64,000 nucleotides of DNA from assembly GCA_036898135.1 (NCBI GenBank), contig CM072527.1:33616560-33680559 (forward strand), in the 5' to 3' direction. Source of the DNA: Oncomelania hupensis. Lineage: Eukaryota; Mollusca; Gastropoda; Littorinimorpha; Pomatiopsidae. Positions 43,753 through 54,932 of this stretch are shown one piece after another (within the stretch, counting starts at the first letter, position 1; each line of letters opens with the position of its first letter). The position numbers were made by a program, and so were the translations under genes. Below the pieces are notes generated by a model. That model was not told where the DNA came from. It made no database searches and saw nothing but the letters and a program-made list of their open reading frames with translations.

Positions 43753-44817
43753 AAAAGCATATTGAAAGTAATTACAAAAACCATATGCAGATTTTTACTG
43801 ATGGATCAGTTCTAGATTCTTTGGATAGTGGATCAGCATATATTATTCCTGAAATAAATATCAGAAGGTCATATTATTTAGGAAGGGGATTTTCTATATT
43901 TACAGCTGAGCTTTATGCTATTTTAATGGCTTTAAAGTTCATTATGTCGTCACCTTTAGAATTATTTGGTATATTAGTATGTGTTGATTCAAAAGCGGTT
44001 CTGTATGCATTAAAACAGTGGAACTGTAAAGATAGAAGGGAGATTATCTATGAAATTAAACATATGATACATTGTGTGATTTCTAGAGGAATAAATATTG
44101 ATTTCTGTTGGATACCATCACATTGCGGAATTCATTGGAATGAGGTATGTGACAGATTAGCTAAGGAGGGAGCACAAAGGTCGTCAGATTCTATAATTAT
44201 AACAAATTTGTATATGTGTAATCATGAAATGTTTTCCTTACTAGAAAAGGCAGTTTATCATGATAATAACATTAAAAATATATCTATACTGAATTGTTCA
44301 AGACCACTTTCTAAATTAATATATAAATTAAGAATGAACGCATGGAACACTAAATACTCAGCTGATGTTCAGTGTATATGTAATACAAGTCTATCAGTAC
44401 ATCACCTTCTCTTTGAATGCTCAGTTTTAACAGACATATTCAAAGTAAATGGACTTAGTATAACTAAATATGGACATTCTGTAGACATGGTTCTATATCA
44501 TCCAAATGTTACAGACATTGTGAAAGTTATTGCTAAATCTCCTGTTGGTAGACTCTTATAGACTGCTTGTTTTGAAATTATGTTTTGAAATAGTTAACGT
44601 GTTTTAAAAGTTGCATTTTCAATGTCTACTATCACCAAAATGTGTTATCCAAATGTTACAGACGTTGTGAAAGTTATAGCTAAATCTCCTGTTGGTAGAC
44701 TGTTATAGACGGTTTTGAAATTATGTTTTGAAATAGTTAAAGTGTTTTAATAGTTACATTTTCAATGTCTAATATCACCTAAATGTGTGAAGATACGTTA
44801 AATTAAAGATTGATTGA
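43753..44817 (+). mobile_element. I-like LINE 3' end with RNase H, 13-bp target duplication
   Basis: It is flanked by TTATGGAGGACTG (43740-43752 and 44818-44830), absent from copy A, and ends in a GATTGATTGATT tail. It is 5'-truncated to the RNase H and C-terminal domains. Its 3' region holds a tandem duplication of about 140 bases (about 44507-44646 and 44652-44787) repeating the last codons and UTR. Confidence 0.85.
43755..44561 (+). CDS. RNase H domain of an I-like LINE (5'-truncated ORF)
   Basis: The open frame of about 268 residues enters from the truncated 5' end, so no true start exists. It encodes a type I RNase H with the expected acidic residues: FTDGSVLDS (D), FTAELYAILMAL (E), VCVDSKAVLYAL (D), then WIPSHCGIHWNEVCDRLAKE (H/N/D). 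A cysteine/histidine patch, CICNTSLSVHHLLFEC, follows near the C-terminus, and the frame ends at TAG. RNase H after RT is typical of the I group of LINEs. It may be the same family as the LINE at 21.1-31.75 kb, whose RNase H part is missing. The domain looks intact but lacks RT and a start. Confidence 0.8.
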   Translation, partial: KHIESNYKNHMQIFTDGSVLDSLDSGSAYIIPEINIRRSYYLGRGFSIFTAELYAILMALKFIMSSPLELFGILVCVDSKAVLYALKQWNCKDRREIIYEIKHMIHCVISRGINIDFCWIPSHCGIHWNEVCDRLAKEGAQRSSDSIIITNLYMCNHEMFSLLEKAVYHDNNIKNISILNCSRPLSKLIYKLRMNAWNTKYSADVQCICNTSLSVHHLLFECSVLTDIFKVNGLSITKYGHSVDMVLYHPNVTDIVKVIAKSPVGRLL

Positions 44818-44830
44818 TTATGGAGGACTG

Positions 44831-45090
44831 CACTGGTAGCCTTGTCATACAGGCTTTTGATTACTTCAATAATTTTAGGGATGATGATGTACACTCTCAT
44901 GGTTGCCCACAGAGCTGCATGCCAGATTCGGTCAAACGCCTTCTTGAAGTCTACGAACACATTATATAGATGTTGGTGCTGGATGTGATCTGAGGTTCAA
45001 AATCTGCTCAGTGGCAATTCGCCGTGCCCTGAATCCTGCTTGTTCTTCAGCTATGATTTCTTCAGCTTGGGGTTTCATGTAGTGAAAAGC
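44831..45090 (-). mobile_element. RTE-like LINE fragment (copy B)
   Basis: The minus strand encodes FVDFKKAFDRIWHAALWATM. It is the counterpart of 6228-6490, separated from the alpha fragment by the LINE insertion. Confidence 0.7.
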
Positions 45091-45107
45091 GCGTATATAA
45101 CATCCAG

Positions 45108-45350
45108 TAAAATCCAGTAACATTTTAAAAATTGCTGTCTTGTGTTTTACCTTAGAGTTAAAGTTTAAATCTTGTACATGTACATCTTTCTTTTAGTATA
45201 CATATTTTACCCTTTGTTTAAACTCGATACTTTAGGATTATAATGTTAACCTGCGAGTGTGAGAGTGTGTGCATGCGTGTGAGCGCTTTGAGCAGACAGT
45301 TGTCTGGAATCGCGCTTTATAAAATAAATTATTATATTTATTATTATTAT
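45108..45350 (+). mobile_element. Short LINE 3'-end insertion (L2/CR1-like)
   Basis: This segment is absent at the same place in copies A and C. It ends GAATCGCGCTTTATAAAAT plus (TTA)n, the usual 3' end of L2/CR1-type LINEs. It is about 240 bp and non-coding. Confidence 0.55.
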
Positions 45351-45734
45351 TCATATAATTATTATGTAGACAGACCGATATTTGGCTCGTTCTGATTCCC
45401 GACTGTTTTAAAGTATTTCCAGAAATACAACAACTATGCGGAGGCGAGCATTTGACCCTTGAACCACTGTGCTTTTCTTGCAGTCACTGATGTTCTGCAC
45501 TTTCTCATTCGCGTGTCATAAGCCGGGTAACCGCCTCAATATACACACCTAGTACCTACATAATGTGGACATTATATATATAAATATGAGTATGAGGCGC
45601 CATTTGTAAATTAAATTATTATTGTCATGATCTTGATAGAACATAGATTTTACTTGTATAAACGAAATTAATACTCTCGAGTGCGACCGACTTGTTCAGG
45701 CAAACTGGAAGTGACCTCTTCTTACTGCTATGTG

Positions 45735-45816
<82 letters not shown>
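45735..45816. repeat. (TTA)n microsatellite before cysteine exon B
   Basis: This pure tract lies about 58 bases upstream of the exon, as in copies A and C. Confidence 0.95.
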
Positions 45817-45874
45817 GAAATAAGGGGTAGGTGTCACTTTGTTTTCTCCTAAATGTTTGGTGGCTTTGTGGCAG

Positions 45875-46003
45875 ACGCTTCGCCCCAATGAGAATTGTGC
45901 GGACTTCTACCAACCTTGTGGTGATAATCCTGAGGCAAAATTCCTGCGTTGTTGCACCCGTATGATTTGTTTTAACAAATGGAGATGCGATCACGATATG
46001 TAG
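45875..46003 (+). CDS. Terminal exon: mature cysteine-rich (ICK-like) peptide, copy B
   Basis: It is open for 42 codons from the acceptor GGCTTTGTGGCAG (ending 45874) to TAG at 46001-46003. The cysteine pattern C-X6-C-X10-C-C-X4-C-X5-C is the same as in copy A. Compared with A, I count 25 base changes in 129, affecting 15 codons, all replacements, often charge-changing (for example Ile/Arg, Asp/Lys, Ala/Glu). All six cysteines are kept. The exon is identical to that of copy C. It is likely secreted and disulfide-rich, with unknown target. The long upstream intron leaves its expression uncertain. Confidence 0.8.
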   Translation, partial: TLRPNENCADFYQPCGDNPEAKFLRCCTRMICFNKWRCDHDM

Positions 46004-46439
46004 TTTCGGAAGTGCTAGTAACAATACTGTGCGGACAGCGACTGACTTTACTATGGTGCTGTTCTGCTTTTGTTTGCTCCATTGTCACCTGCTGTTTTAT
46101 ATGTTACAATGTGTTTTGAGATGTGTTCTGTTATTTCATTTGTCCAGTCTGCCATTGTCATTCCCTTACGTATTTGTTTTTTTGTAGGCCTACGTAGTTG
46201 GTTTAAATAAGTGTTTTTTTATGTGACGCCACCTTAGCATTTTACCATGTATCGTTGTTATTGTCTCTAAATGGCCCAAGGCTCGGAGACGTCAATTTGT
46301 ATTGTCCATCCAGTGGCACTTTGTAATTCATGACTGTCCAAAATGTGCCACTCGTTGCGTTTAATACTATCTGGTTAATAGGCTGTTTCTGCTCTGTCAA
46401 CTTGAAATAAAATATGAACAAAATAAACGGAGGTGTTTG
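46004..46439 (+). other. 3'UTR of copy B with polyadenylation signals
   Basis: AATAAA hexamers lie at 46406-46411 and 46422-46427. The first 159 bases are identical to copy A. Confidence 0.6.

Positions 46440-46474
<35 letters not shown>
46440..46474. repeat. (CA)n microsatellite, copy B
   Basis: About 17 CA units lie just after the polyadenylation signals. Confidence 0.95.
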
Positions 46475-46475
<1 letters not shown>

Positions 46476-47100
46476 TTTTGTAGAAACGACGTTGTGATGA
46501 CTGTTGTGAAACTCTACATACATTATTTTGACACTTTCCATTTTTTGACATTATTTTGAAATTTTTATTATTTTGAAGCTATTCCTAACCATAACCCAAA
46601 CTCAAACACATCTGTAACTCTACCGGAACACTATTTTGACGTCAAAATAACGGAGCGGTCAAAAAAAAGTCAAAAGAAAGTATGTAGAGTTTCAAGTGTA
46701 TGTCAGAGTAACGTCGTTCCTAAATGCCCACCCACCCACACACGTTTTTATTCTGATATCAATTTATTTCACACATGATTAAAACAACTGCAACAGATGA
46801 TCGGGAAGAGACAAAATAACGACGAAAAACACACTACAAAATACAATAACCAGTAACAGGATGAAATTCAAACAACAACGGTAGTTCTCCAAAGATAAAA
46901 TATATAATATATACTTATTCCACAGTTCAGAAGAAGAGCACAAGACTAATGATACTAACTTGAAATTACCAAAGAGAAAACAAAAGAAGAAAATTATTAA
47001 TAAATGTTATACCATGTAAATCCACGGGATTCCATTTTATGCAATGAAAATAAAATTAGAAAAATCTGCCAGAAATGTCAAGGAGAGGGAGGGCGAGAGA
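46475..47100. other. Non-coding flank, copy B
   Basis: It aligns with 7641-8275. No gene is seen. It ends with AGGGCGAGAGA (47090-47100), the target duplication of the next LINE. Confidence 0.6.
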
Positions 47101-49875
47101 TACGTGATACGTGATACGTGATTTATTCCATAGGGCACACCCCATCAGGAAGGGATGTGTGATACAAACAAAATGTACATAATAATTTATAACAAACAAA
47201 ACATTGTTTGGTTTAACAAATAAATGGTCACAATATCATAATAATCAAGAAAGCGCTATTTCCCTTGCCTTGAAAGCCTTATACAAATAAATACAGACAT
47301 TTTTAATAATATTCATGTTTGTTGACGACAAAAGTAGATGCATATGAAATGAACTGGGCCTTCTATAATACTTTCTAGGAATCAATTCCATCCTTAAACA
47401 TTCATAGAAAGGACAACAAAAAAGGATATGTATTTCGTCTTCAGTTCCAACATTACATAATGGACAAATCAAATCCTGCAGGCGATTATATCTATATCTA
47501 TAATAATTAACTCTAAGATCAGAAACGCCGAAGCGAAACTTGCTCATAATATATTTTAAATGGCGATTAATATCACAAAACAGATACGTGGGAATTTGAT
47601 TTGGTGGGCAACAAAAGGATCTATAAGTAGAGAACCGTTCACTTTCATTCAGATGAGCGGTTACGTTTTGCCATCTACAATCAACTAAACGCTGTTTGAA
47701 CAGACGTAAAAAAGCTTTATCACAACCAACACCTTGTTCTTGCCATACAAAACCAAAACCATTTTCATATAAACAAGTTCTTACATTAGAAACCCAAGTT
47801 TTCTTTCCTCGAGAGTCAAGATCTTTTAGCATTAGGTAAGCCTTCTTTGGGATTCTGTCAACAGACATTTGCAGCAATTTTATCCAGTATCGAAGACAAT
47901 TAACAACAGAGTTAATAACTATTGGATACCTGTTCAATTCTTTATAAACAAAATCGTTTGGAGTACGTAAATTTACATTTAAGAATTTCTTTAAACCAAA
48001 CAAATGTACTTTCTCACATAGATTTGCAGCCTTTTCAAAACCCCAAACTTCAGAACCATATTGCAAAATCGGTTGCACCTGACAGTCGAACAGTTTTATA
48101 AATACATCTAAAGAATGGTTATTGAGAAAACGCAGTTTTTGGATAATGCACAATAATGCTTTTTTACCTTTAGCTGACAAATCTGTACATGCAGCAGAAA
48201 AACTAAGTTTTGTTGAGAAATAAATACCCAAATACTTATAAGCATTTACAACAGGCATAATAGCTCCATCAAAATACCAGATTTCTCTAGCAGCCAAATA
48301 CCCCCCTTTTCTAAACACAATAACATTGCTTTTTCCCAAATTTACCTTTAAACGCAATGCGTGGGCTGTATCTTGTAAATTTCTTAACTGATTTTGGAGG
48401 CCTATTACAGTTTCTGAAAACAGAACAACATCATCTGCCAGGAGAAGTATAAAAAGTTCAAAAGCATCGATAGTAAATGTTACACCATGGCGCCCCTTTC
48501 TAATAACTTCTACAGCAATTTCATTGATAAATAAAGAACATAAAATAGGGCTGCATATATCCCCTTGTTTCACTCCCTGAGAACAAACAACGGAGTGAGT
48601 CAATTCTGCACCACATCGTACACGCGCTTTTACACTCACATACATACTTCTCAAACAAGAAAACAGTTTACCTTTCACGCCGTTCTTAAGCAATATGGGC
48701 CACAATAGATTGCGATTAATCGAATCAAAACATTTTTCAAAATCGATAAAAGCAACGTATAACTTGCGATTCTTAAGAAATTGTTTCTGGACACAGGACA
48801 GCAGTGTAAATAAATGATCGGTAGTTGAATAGCCGCGCTTAAAGCCAGCCTGACATTCACCAGTTAAATTATTATCTTCGGCCCATGTTTGTATCCGTCT
48901 ATTAATGATAAACCCATATACTTTGCTACTAACATTACAGAGACTGATACCTCTATAATTGTTAGGATTATCTACATCACCCTTTTTGTACAGTGGCAAA
49001 ATAATTGATTCGGTCCAACTGTCAGGATACAACCCCTTGTCAAAAAGAGCGTTCAAAAATTTTACAAGAAAAGGCATAATATATTCGGCCGAAAATTTAA
49101 AAAATTCACCACCAATACCATCAGGGCCACTTGCTTTATTTAATTTTAGTTTACGCAATGCTAGTAAAATTTCTTCTGCACTAATTGGACGATTAAAGAA
49201 TAGATCATTATACAAGTCATTGTCTTCATCATCATTTAGAACATCATCACCCAATACATCATCTTTCTCAAGCAGATTTTTAAAATGCTTATACCAGTCG
49301 TCAACAGAAATATTATTTCTAACAAAATTACGTTTGGGAATAATTTTATGAACAGTATCCCAAAAGTTTCTTTGGTTGTTAACAGAAGCAATTAAAGTTT
49401 CGATCATTTTCTGATTAAACATTTTCCTTTTACAAAAAAGCAAGTTCTTATATTCCCTTCTGTTTTTACAAAACAACACACGATCTTCATCTCGCAAAGT
49501 GCGACGGAATTTCTTTAAAGAACTACGCACAAGTCGTCTGTGCGATTTACATTCATCATCAAACCACTCCCCTAACTTTCTTCTCCCATTCACACATACT
49601 CGTGTTTTCATGCACTCGGCAGCTTCTTTTAAACATTCATTAAGCATAAACAGTGCAGTATTTATATCAGTATCAATGGCACCAACAGCATCATCCAGTT
49701 TAACAGCAATCGCCGGTGTAACAAACATATTTTGAAACAACACATTTTTATTTGAGTTCCATATATATTTATCAACAAACACTAAGTTCTTATTTACATT
49801 TAAATCAGTTACACTTTTATTAGGGAATTCGACTGACAAAACAACAGGCATATGAGCAGATTCAGTTCTGTCACA
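47101..49875 (-). mobile_element. 5'-truncated LINE with 11-bp target duplication and 7-mer tail
   Basis: It is flanked by AGGGCGAGAGA (47090-47100 and 49876-49886). Its 3' end, at the low-coordinate side, carries three units of TACGTGA (ATCACGT repeats in the element's own sense) before TTTATTCC. It is absent from copy A at this site, so it inserted after the duplication. Confidence 0.85.
47245..49875 (-). CDS. LINE reverse transcriptase (ORF2, 5'-truncated, otherwise open)
   Basis: The frame enters at the truncation point within the endonuclease end (DRTESAHMPVVL, matching the usual SDHxP motif with Ala replacing Asp) and stays open for about 876 residues; the first Met at 49851 is not a true start. 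RT motifs in order are LNKASGPDGIGGEFF, NNYRGISLCNVSSKVYGFII, AGFKRGYSTTDHLF, FIDFEKCFDSINRNLLW, GVKQGDICSPILCSLFINE and LLADDVVLFSE (catalytic ADD near 48430), then VNAYKYLGIYFS. Near the C-terminus CPLCNVGTEDEIHILFCCP forms a zinc-knuckle-like Cys/His cluster. There is no RNase H. This LINE type is common in mollusc genomes; I cannot fix the clade. RT looks intact, but loss of the endonuclease makes it immobile alone. Confidence 0.85.
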   Translation of the reverse strand, partial: CDRTESAHMPVVLSVEFPNKSVTDLNVNKNLVFVDKYIWNSNKNVLFQNMFVTPAIAVKLDDAVGAIDTDINTALFMLNECLKEAAECMKTRVCVNGRRKLGEWFDDECKSHRRLVRSSLKKFRRTLRDEDRVLFCKNRREYKNLLFCKRKMFNQKMIETLIASVNNQRNFWDTVHKIIPKRNFVRNNISVDDWYKHFKNLLEKDDVLGDDVLNDDEDNDLYNDLFFNRPISAEEILLALRKLKLNKASGPDGIGGEFFKFSAEYIMPFLVKFLNALFDKGLYPDSWTESIILPLYKKGDVDNPNNYRGISLCNVSSKVYGFIINRRIQTWAEDNNLTGECQAGFKRGYSTTDHLFTLLSCVQKQFLKNRKLYVAFIDFEKCFDSINRNLLWPILLKNGVKGKLFSCLRSMYVSVKARVRCGAELTHSVVCSQGVKQGDICSPILCSLFINEIAVEVIRKGRHGVTFTIDAFELFILLLADDVVLFSETVIGLQNQLRNLQDTAHALRLKVNLGKSNVIVFRKGGYLAAREIWYFDGAIMPVVNAYKYLGIYFSTKLSFSAACTDLSAKGKKALLCIIQKLRFLNNHSLDVFIKLFDCQVQPILQYGSEVWGFEKAANLCEKVHLFGLKKFLNVNLRTPNDFVYKELNRYPIVINSVVNCLRYWIKLLQMSVDRIPKKAYLMLKDLDSRGKKTWVSNVRTCLYENGFGFVWQEQGVGCDKAFLRLFKQRLVDCRWQNVTAHLNESERFSTYRSFCCPPNQIPTYLFCDINRHLKYIMSKFRFGVSDLRVNYYRYRYNRLQDLICPLCNVGTEDEIHILFCCPFYECLRMELIPRKYYRRPSSFHMHLLLSSTNMNIIKNVCIYLYKAFKAREIALS

Positions 49876-50586
49876 AGGGCGAGAGAGAAAGTGAGAAAGA
49901 GAGAGAGAGAGGGAGGGAGAGAAAAATATTAAATAATTTTAAAAAATATATATTTACCATCTATTCTTGATTGCATTCAGAAACACAAAGTTGAAAGAAC
50001 TAATGAAAATTGCAAAACAACAGTAAGTTCACAATTCTTTACTGCTGTATTCAAACAAAAACATTACTATTTCAAATAAATAAGCAACAGTTCTCAAAGC
50101 AATAAATTAATTAATTAATAAGAAAACATAAAGTAAAAAAAAAATAAATAAAGCAGACGGGTGTTGTCGGCGTAATGCCTTTAGACAAAATAATTATACA
50201 AATTCTTACAAGAATCAATGATAAAGAAAAATAATTTAATCAGCAAAAGTATTTAATTGAGTAATTATAAAGTGAATATCAGACTATCTCAACATATAAG
50301 GTAACTAGTCTTAAACATATTTAAAAAACTCTTTCTGTCCTACTTGAAATTTCTGGCAGTTTCTCAATAATAAAGGGCTCAGAGAGAGCATTGGAGCGGG
50401 GAGGGGGGAAAGAATTAAAGTAACAGGATGTCCGACTATCTTTTGAATGAGGACAAAAACAAACAATGATAAGTTGTTTTTTTAAAACTATTTTTAAAAA
50501 AAACAACAGATCCTCTAAATGTTGTCTTACTAGTCAATGTAAGTTCAAAAAGACTTCGTAAAATGTTAATGAAAATCAATGATGTC
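49876..50586. other. Non-coding flank, copy B, continued
   Basis: It has a short GA run at about 49895-49913, then AT-rich sequence aligning with 8333-8880 and 16965-17000 of copy A. No gene is seen. Confidence 0.6.
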
Positions 50587-50825
50587 AAAAAGAGCCAATG
50601 AAAATCAAGACCATTTTTCTTTCTTTATTTTTTTAAACAATGTTATCTTCAGATAATGAGAGGAAAAGTCTCGAGCCAATGAAAAATTAAGACAAATTTT
50701 GAATGATGCCATCTTCAGGCAATGAGAGAAGAAATCTTGAGCCAATGAAAAATCAAGACAATTTCAAATGATTTTATTATCGGCCCATGAAAAATGGCAA
50801 AGGGAAATAATTTGATAATTTTCGA

Positions 50826-51908
50826 CGTGGGGTTTTATTGTTGCTGGACTCTGCACAATGGAATGCTATTATCCACTGTCTTAGTCTATGGGGATCGATA
50901 GTAATCTCCCTATGACTTCACTTAATACATTTATTTGTTTAGCTCGGTCTGTGTTTAGGCTGGGGTACAGAAATAGATAGAAAAATTGTAAAAGATCACT
51001 GTCACACTAGCTTTCACACGGCTATGAAACACATGTAGTCCAGCCACTTGATAACAGTAAAAATCACATATTTATTTCCTCTGCTCTATACACGATCTTC
51101 GATGTATGCGAATGGTTCACCCTTGAGAGTTCTAGGCAGCTACTTTATCTTCATCGGGCACTGGATACTTTCTGCCCTAGTGGTCAGAGTTCTTGAAGAG
51201 TGGACTACTGTGGTCCTGTTTATACAGAGTTTGGTGCACTGAAGGCTGTGTACTTAGCTCAGTGTCTGAAGAACTGAGTTGTGGGTGATTCCTTGATACA
51301 CTGTGTTTTTTCCCTGTGGCTAGACTGGTGGGCTCTCTTTGCTCATTGCTAGAGAGGCCTCTGCAGACCAACTTTCAGCGACGACTTGTTCTGGTCTTTC
51401 GCCGAGTTGGTCTCACGATACAATGCCTGCTCGTCTGTAACATATGAGACGAAATTCTGCACAACCCTGTATAATAGGTGTGTGCATAGCGTCTCACTGA
51501 AGGCCGAAGTAGCCCTAAGTGATTAGCTCCACATCTCTATATATAAGCGACGAACATTCTGCTACGTCCATGGTCCACTGGAATCTCCACTCTAATTTCC
51601 TATACATATATAAATATAAATCTTGGCTAACTATACACATAGAGAAAGAAATAATATTATACACATTCTCTGGTACAGCCACTGATCTGCAGCCATACAT
51701 ATTGGTTAAACAACAGTGGATCCGTACATAATATAACATGGCGTCGGCCGGTCGTGCTCACCGCGTGGTCGGATACTCCACGTGGTCACGCAACGTGGGC
51801 TAACAATTCAATTCTGAGCATTGCAAATTTCCCAAACAGAATTTAACAATAATATAAATACATCACGATGAAACAAAAGTATGTTCATTTACCTTCTGGA
51901 TATGTCAA
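50826..51908 (-). mobile_element. Truncated LTR, relative of the Gypsy LTR at 8881
   Basis: On the minus strand it matches the last two thirds of the 8881-10447 LTR with moderate divergence (shared GTACAGAAATAGATAG, CCAGCCACTTGATAACAG and CACATCTCTAT segments, read on the plus strand). It starts at CGTGGGG and breaks off near TATGTCAACTCC, lacking about 400 bases of the LTR start. It is joined to an RTE end. Confidence 0.7.
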
Positions 51909-52161
51909 CTCCGAAGGTATGGCCACGTCACCAGATCATCAGGCCTTGCAAAGACCATTCTGCAAGGCACAGTGCAAGGAGGTAGAAGAAGAGGGAGACC
52001 GAGAAAGAGGTGGGAGGACAACATTCGAGAATGGACTGGTTTGACACTGAGCGAAGCCATCAGTGCTGCTGAGGACAGAGAAAGATGGAGTATGCTGGTT
52101 AAACGATCATCTGTAGTGCCCCTACGACCTCCGGGTTACGGGAAAGGATAGGATAGGATAG
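51909..52161 (+). mobile_element. RTE-like LINE 3' end with (GGATA)n tail
   Basis: It encodes RTE C-terminal residues (RTILQGTVQGG region, RRGRPRKRWEDNIREW) and ends in GGATAGGATAG, where the solo LTR entered. The downstream junction is the same LINE site as at 31239, so this segment descends from the same RTE insertion event. Confidence 0.8.
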
Positions 52162-52746
52162 TGTTACACTCGATTGATGGTGGTGTTTTTCTTTATCAGT
52201 AGTTGATTCAGCCCCAATGCTGAAGTACTGATGAGTGTAACTCAGATTCGTTTATCCACGCAACCCGTTCAATCAGCCACAAGTCACAGAGTCGTCGTAT
52301 GAAGTTTTCAAACTTTATTCAGCATTCATCAATAACTGCATACAGTCGCCTTTTCACTCTCCACTTTTTCACAACACAGTGTGTCAATTATATATTTTTT
52401 CTCTCAACTCGAGATAACCTCAGGACGTTCCAGAATGACGCGTTACAACCAATCAGAATTAACCTCGTCATCACTGTTTTACGTCATACAATTTTCCTTT
52501 CTGTCCAAGAATGTTCTCAAATATCGCGAAGCTTCTATCGACAGTAAACAAGCAAATCTAGAGAATTCTCCAATAACATCGACCAACTAAAATTACCAAC
52601 GTTATACAAAGCTTCTTCTAACAACAACGCAAACTCAAATCAAAGGTAAATACACTTTGTTATTGAATACTTTGCAAAGCGAAACGATTAGATCTATCGT
52701 GCGCGTTTCAGACATAGTCTACTATCCTTCGCGTTTCAACGTAACA
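52162..52746 (-). mobile_element. Solo LTR (585 bp) with GATAG target duplication
   Basis: It is bounded by TGTTACACTC and AACGTAACA and flanked by GATAG (52157-52161 and 52747-52751). It belongs to the LTR family of the protease remnants at 2439, 34241 and 57673, and of 39879-40517. The minus orientation follows from the protease strand in those remnants. Confidence 0.8.
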
Positions 52747-52751
52747 GATAG

Positions 52752-53416
52752 GATTGACTCTGTTGCTGCTGCAATAATTTATATCTACCCCAGTCAGCGC
52801 GATTATAAGAAAATTTTGGAATAGCATCTTTTTCTTCTTCACAATGTGGTCCTTCCTTAAAAGAAATAACAATAGGAAGTTGATAACTTCCTAAAGAGTC
52901 ACATTCTAAATCCCAGATTCAATCCTCTGCCAAATCGGGCGATACAAAGGTTAAATCAATGGCATAAGGTTGATGATTAAGAGAGTCTGTTATTCTTGTA
53001 GGACGACCATCATTCAATAATATCAAACCAGAGTTCAAAACATTCTCCACAAAGGTTTTGTTCGTAACATGATTACACTGTTTATCCCAGAGTGGACAAT
53101 GACAGTTAACGTCTGCAGTTATGATACACTTCTGGTTGGTATCAATACTATTTCTCCAATCACTGTTCACATCAGATGGGCCTTTGGGATAATAGACAGA
53201 TAAAATGTTTATATGTAACTGATTATTCATTTTTATTTTCACAGCAGCAGAATATACATCCTCAGTGTTGGATGGAATTGGTGAGGCACATGAAACATAC
53301 TCTAAATCATTTATCACATACAGTACACCTCTTTTAACGTCACTACCGTTTAAGGTCAGAACGCGGATAACATCAATCAGGTTGTTGGTCCCGGCCAAAC
53401 ACCTTCTTTGTCCCAT
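52752..53416 (-). mobile_element. I-like LINE endonuclease fragment
   Basis: The minus strand is open from 53416 to 52922. It encodes GTNNLIDVIRVLTLNGSDVK, HINILSVYYPKGP, CIITADVNCHCPLWDK, RPTRITDSLN and YAIDLTFVSPDLAED. This is a longer version of the endonuclease at 31239-31754. The beginning of the domain is missing or frame-broken beyond 53416. Confidence 0.75.
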
Positions 53417-54301
53417 TTAGAATTCCTCGCTTAGAGTCACCTCGCATAAGGGAAAACCTAGGATAACGTCAACCCCGTTTTGGTTCCCAAATGGAGGAGA
53501 CTACTGCTTAAGAGAAATTGATGTCACAGATGACGTCATTTATGAGGTCACTTCCTAATTTGAGATGATGTCATATATTCCTTATGATGTCATTTCCTGT
53601 TCACATAGCGTGGGACGCTGTGCAAAGTGAACAATTCGTTAAACTTGTGTAAGGTTTTCTGCAAATACACCAATAACTGTCTTGGTGCATACTTTTTATT
53701 TTTTCATTCTCATTTGCGTGCGTGCGCGTCAATGTGTGTGTGTGTGTGTGTGTGAGAGAGTGTGTGTGTATGTGTATGCATGCTTGCATCCGTTCGTTTG
53801 AGTGTTTGAGTGTGTGCTTATGCATCATACACACGCACAAAAAAATACATATACAGTAATGCATACATGCATACGCGCGCACCAACGTGCACACATGTAC
53901 ACACATACACACACACACACCCACGCACACACACACACACACGCACTGTCACACGACACAAAAATTTAGCACCTCGTATAAGATCAAGTTTTTTACTGGT
54001 AGTTGATCTTATCAGAGGACTGTTTAGGGTGCCCCTCGGATAAGATCAAACAAAAATTTGGTCCTGTGGGTGGTCACCTTAAGAGAGGAGTACTGTATAG
54101 TACAGCACTCACCTTAGTGTTTCTTCCAGTGATTTTTATAATAGGTCGGTAATAATATTCTTCAAATTTAGGTAATTGTCTTATTTTTACATTGGGAGAT
54201 TGTAAATATATTACATGGTGAATATTAGAAGCAACATGCTGTTTCAAATAATGTAAATTTGAAGTTAATGATCTACAATTTCATTGCAGTATTCTTAAAC
54301 C

Positions 54302-54388
<87 letters not shown>

Positions 54389-54932
54389 TACAAAATGAAT
54401 TTCAATATAAATCTATCTGATGAAGAAAACAGCAAACAAACTAACAATTAGAAATAAACAAAATAATAATCGCGTACAATGGCAGAAATCATTACATTAC
54501 ATTACATGATTATTGCTTTAGGTCTGGCAGAAATAGGAGAAATAGTCAAAGAGAACATTAAAATGGTTGTTCCACAACAGATTAACAGACGGTGCAATGA
54601 GCAATGGCGGTCTAAAGGTCTTCTTCGGTCTGACCCAAAAGAGGTTTCTCAAATGTCGGCCAATGTTTCCTGCTAGAACACCGCTGCCACTCATTGTGGG
54701 ATGAATTCAATCCCTCTTCAAGCTTTCGTGTACAAAGAATCGTGATTGATAAATGTTACATTTTACTTATACATACTTATTAATTATGTGCACTTTTTGT
54801 AAAATAAAAGAGAAAGGTGAAACACTGACGGATTTCACGATTAACCCAATGACAAACCAAAAGGACTGTTATCAAATGATTGGACACGAGTTGTACCCGA
54901 ACACCAAAAATCGTTAACCTAGGTTCATCTCT
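53417..54932. other. Non-coding region with simple repeats
   Basis: No gene is seen. TG-rich then CA-rich tracts lie at 53715-53790 and 53880-53945 and could fold on each other. An (ATT)n tract lies at 54304-54388. A short alpha-like tail on the minus strand (TTACATTACATTACATGATT, then ATTGCTTTAGGTC) lies at 54492-54526. Confidence 0.6.

Larger units (their letters stand above)
50587..52961. repeat. Segmental duplication, unit 1
   Basis: It is nearly identical to 61597-64000. Apart from a few substitutions, it lacks about 29 bases present in unit 2 near 62117. It contains the shared flank, a truncated LTR, an RTE tail, a solo LTR and the I-like LINE endonuclease end. It continues beyond 52961, but unit 2 leaves the window there. 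Confidence 0.85.

Noticed and set aside
45735..45816. Poly-isoleucine protein on the minus strand
   Set aside because: It is only the translation of the (TTA)n microsatellite and the reverse of the cysteine exon.
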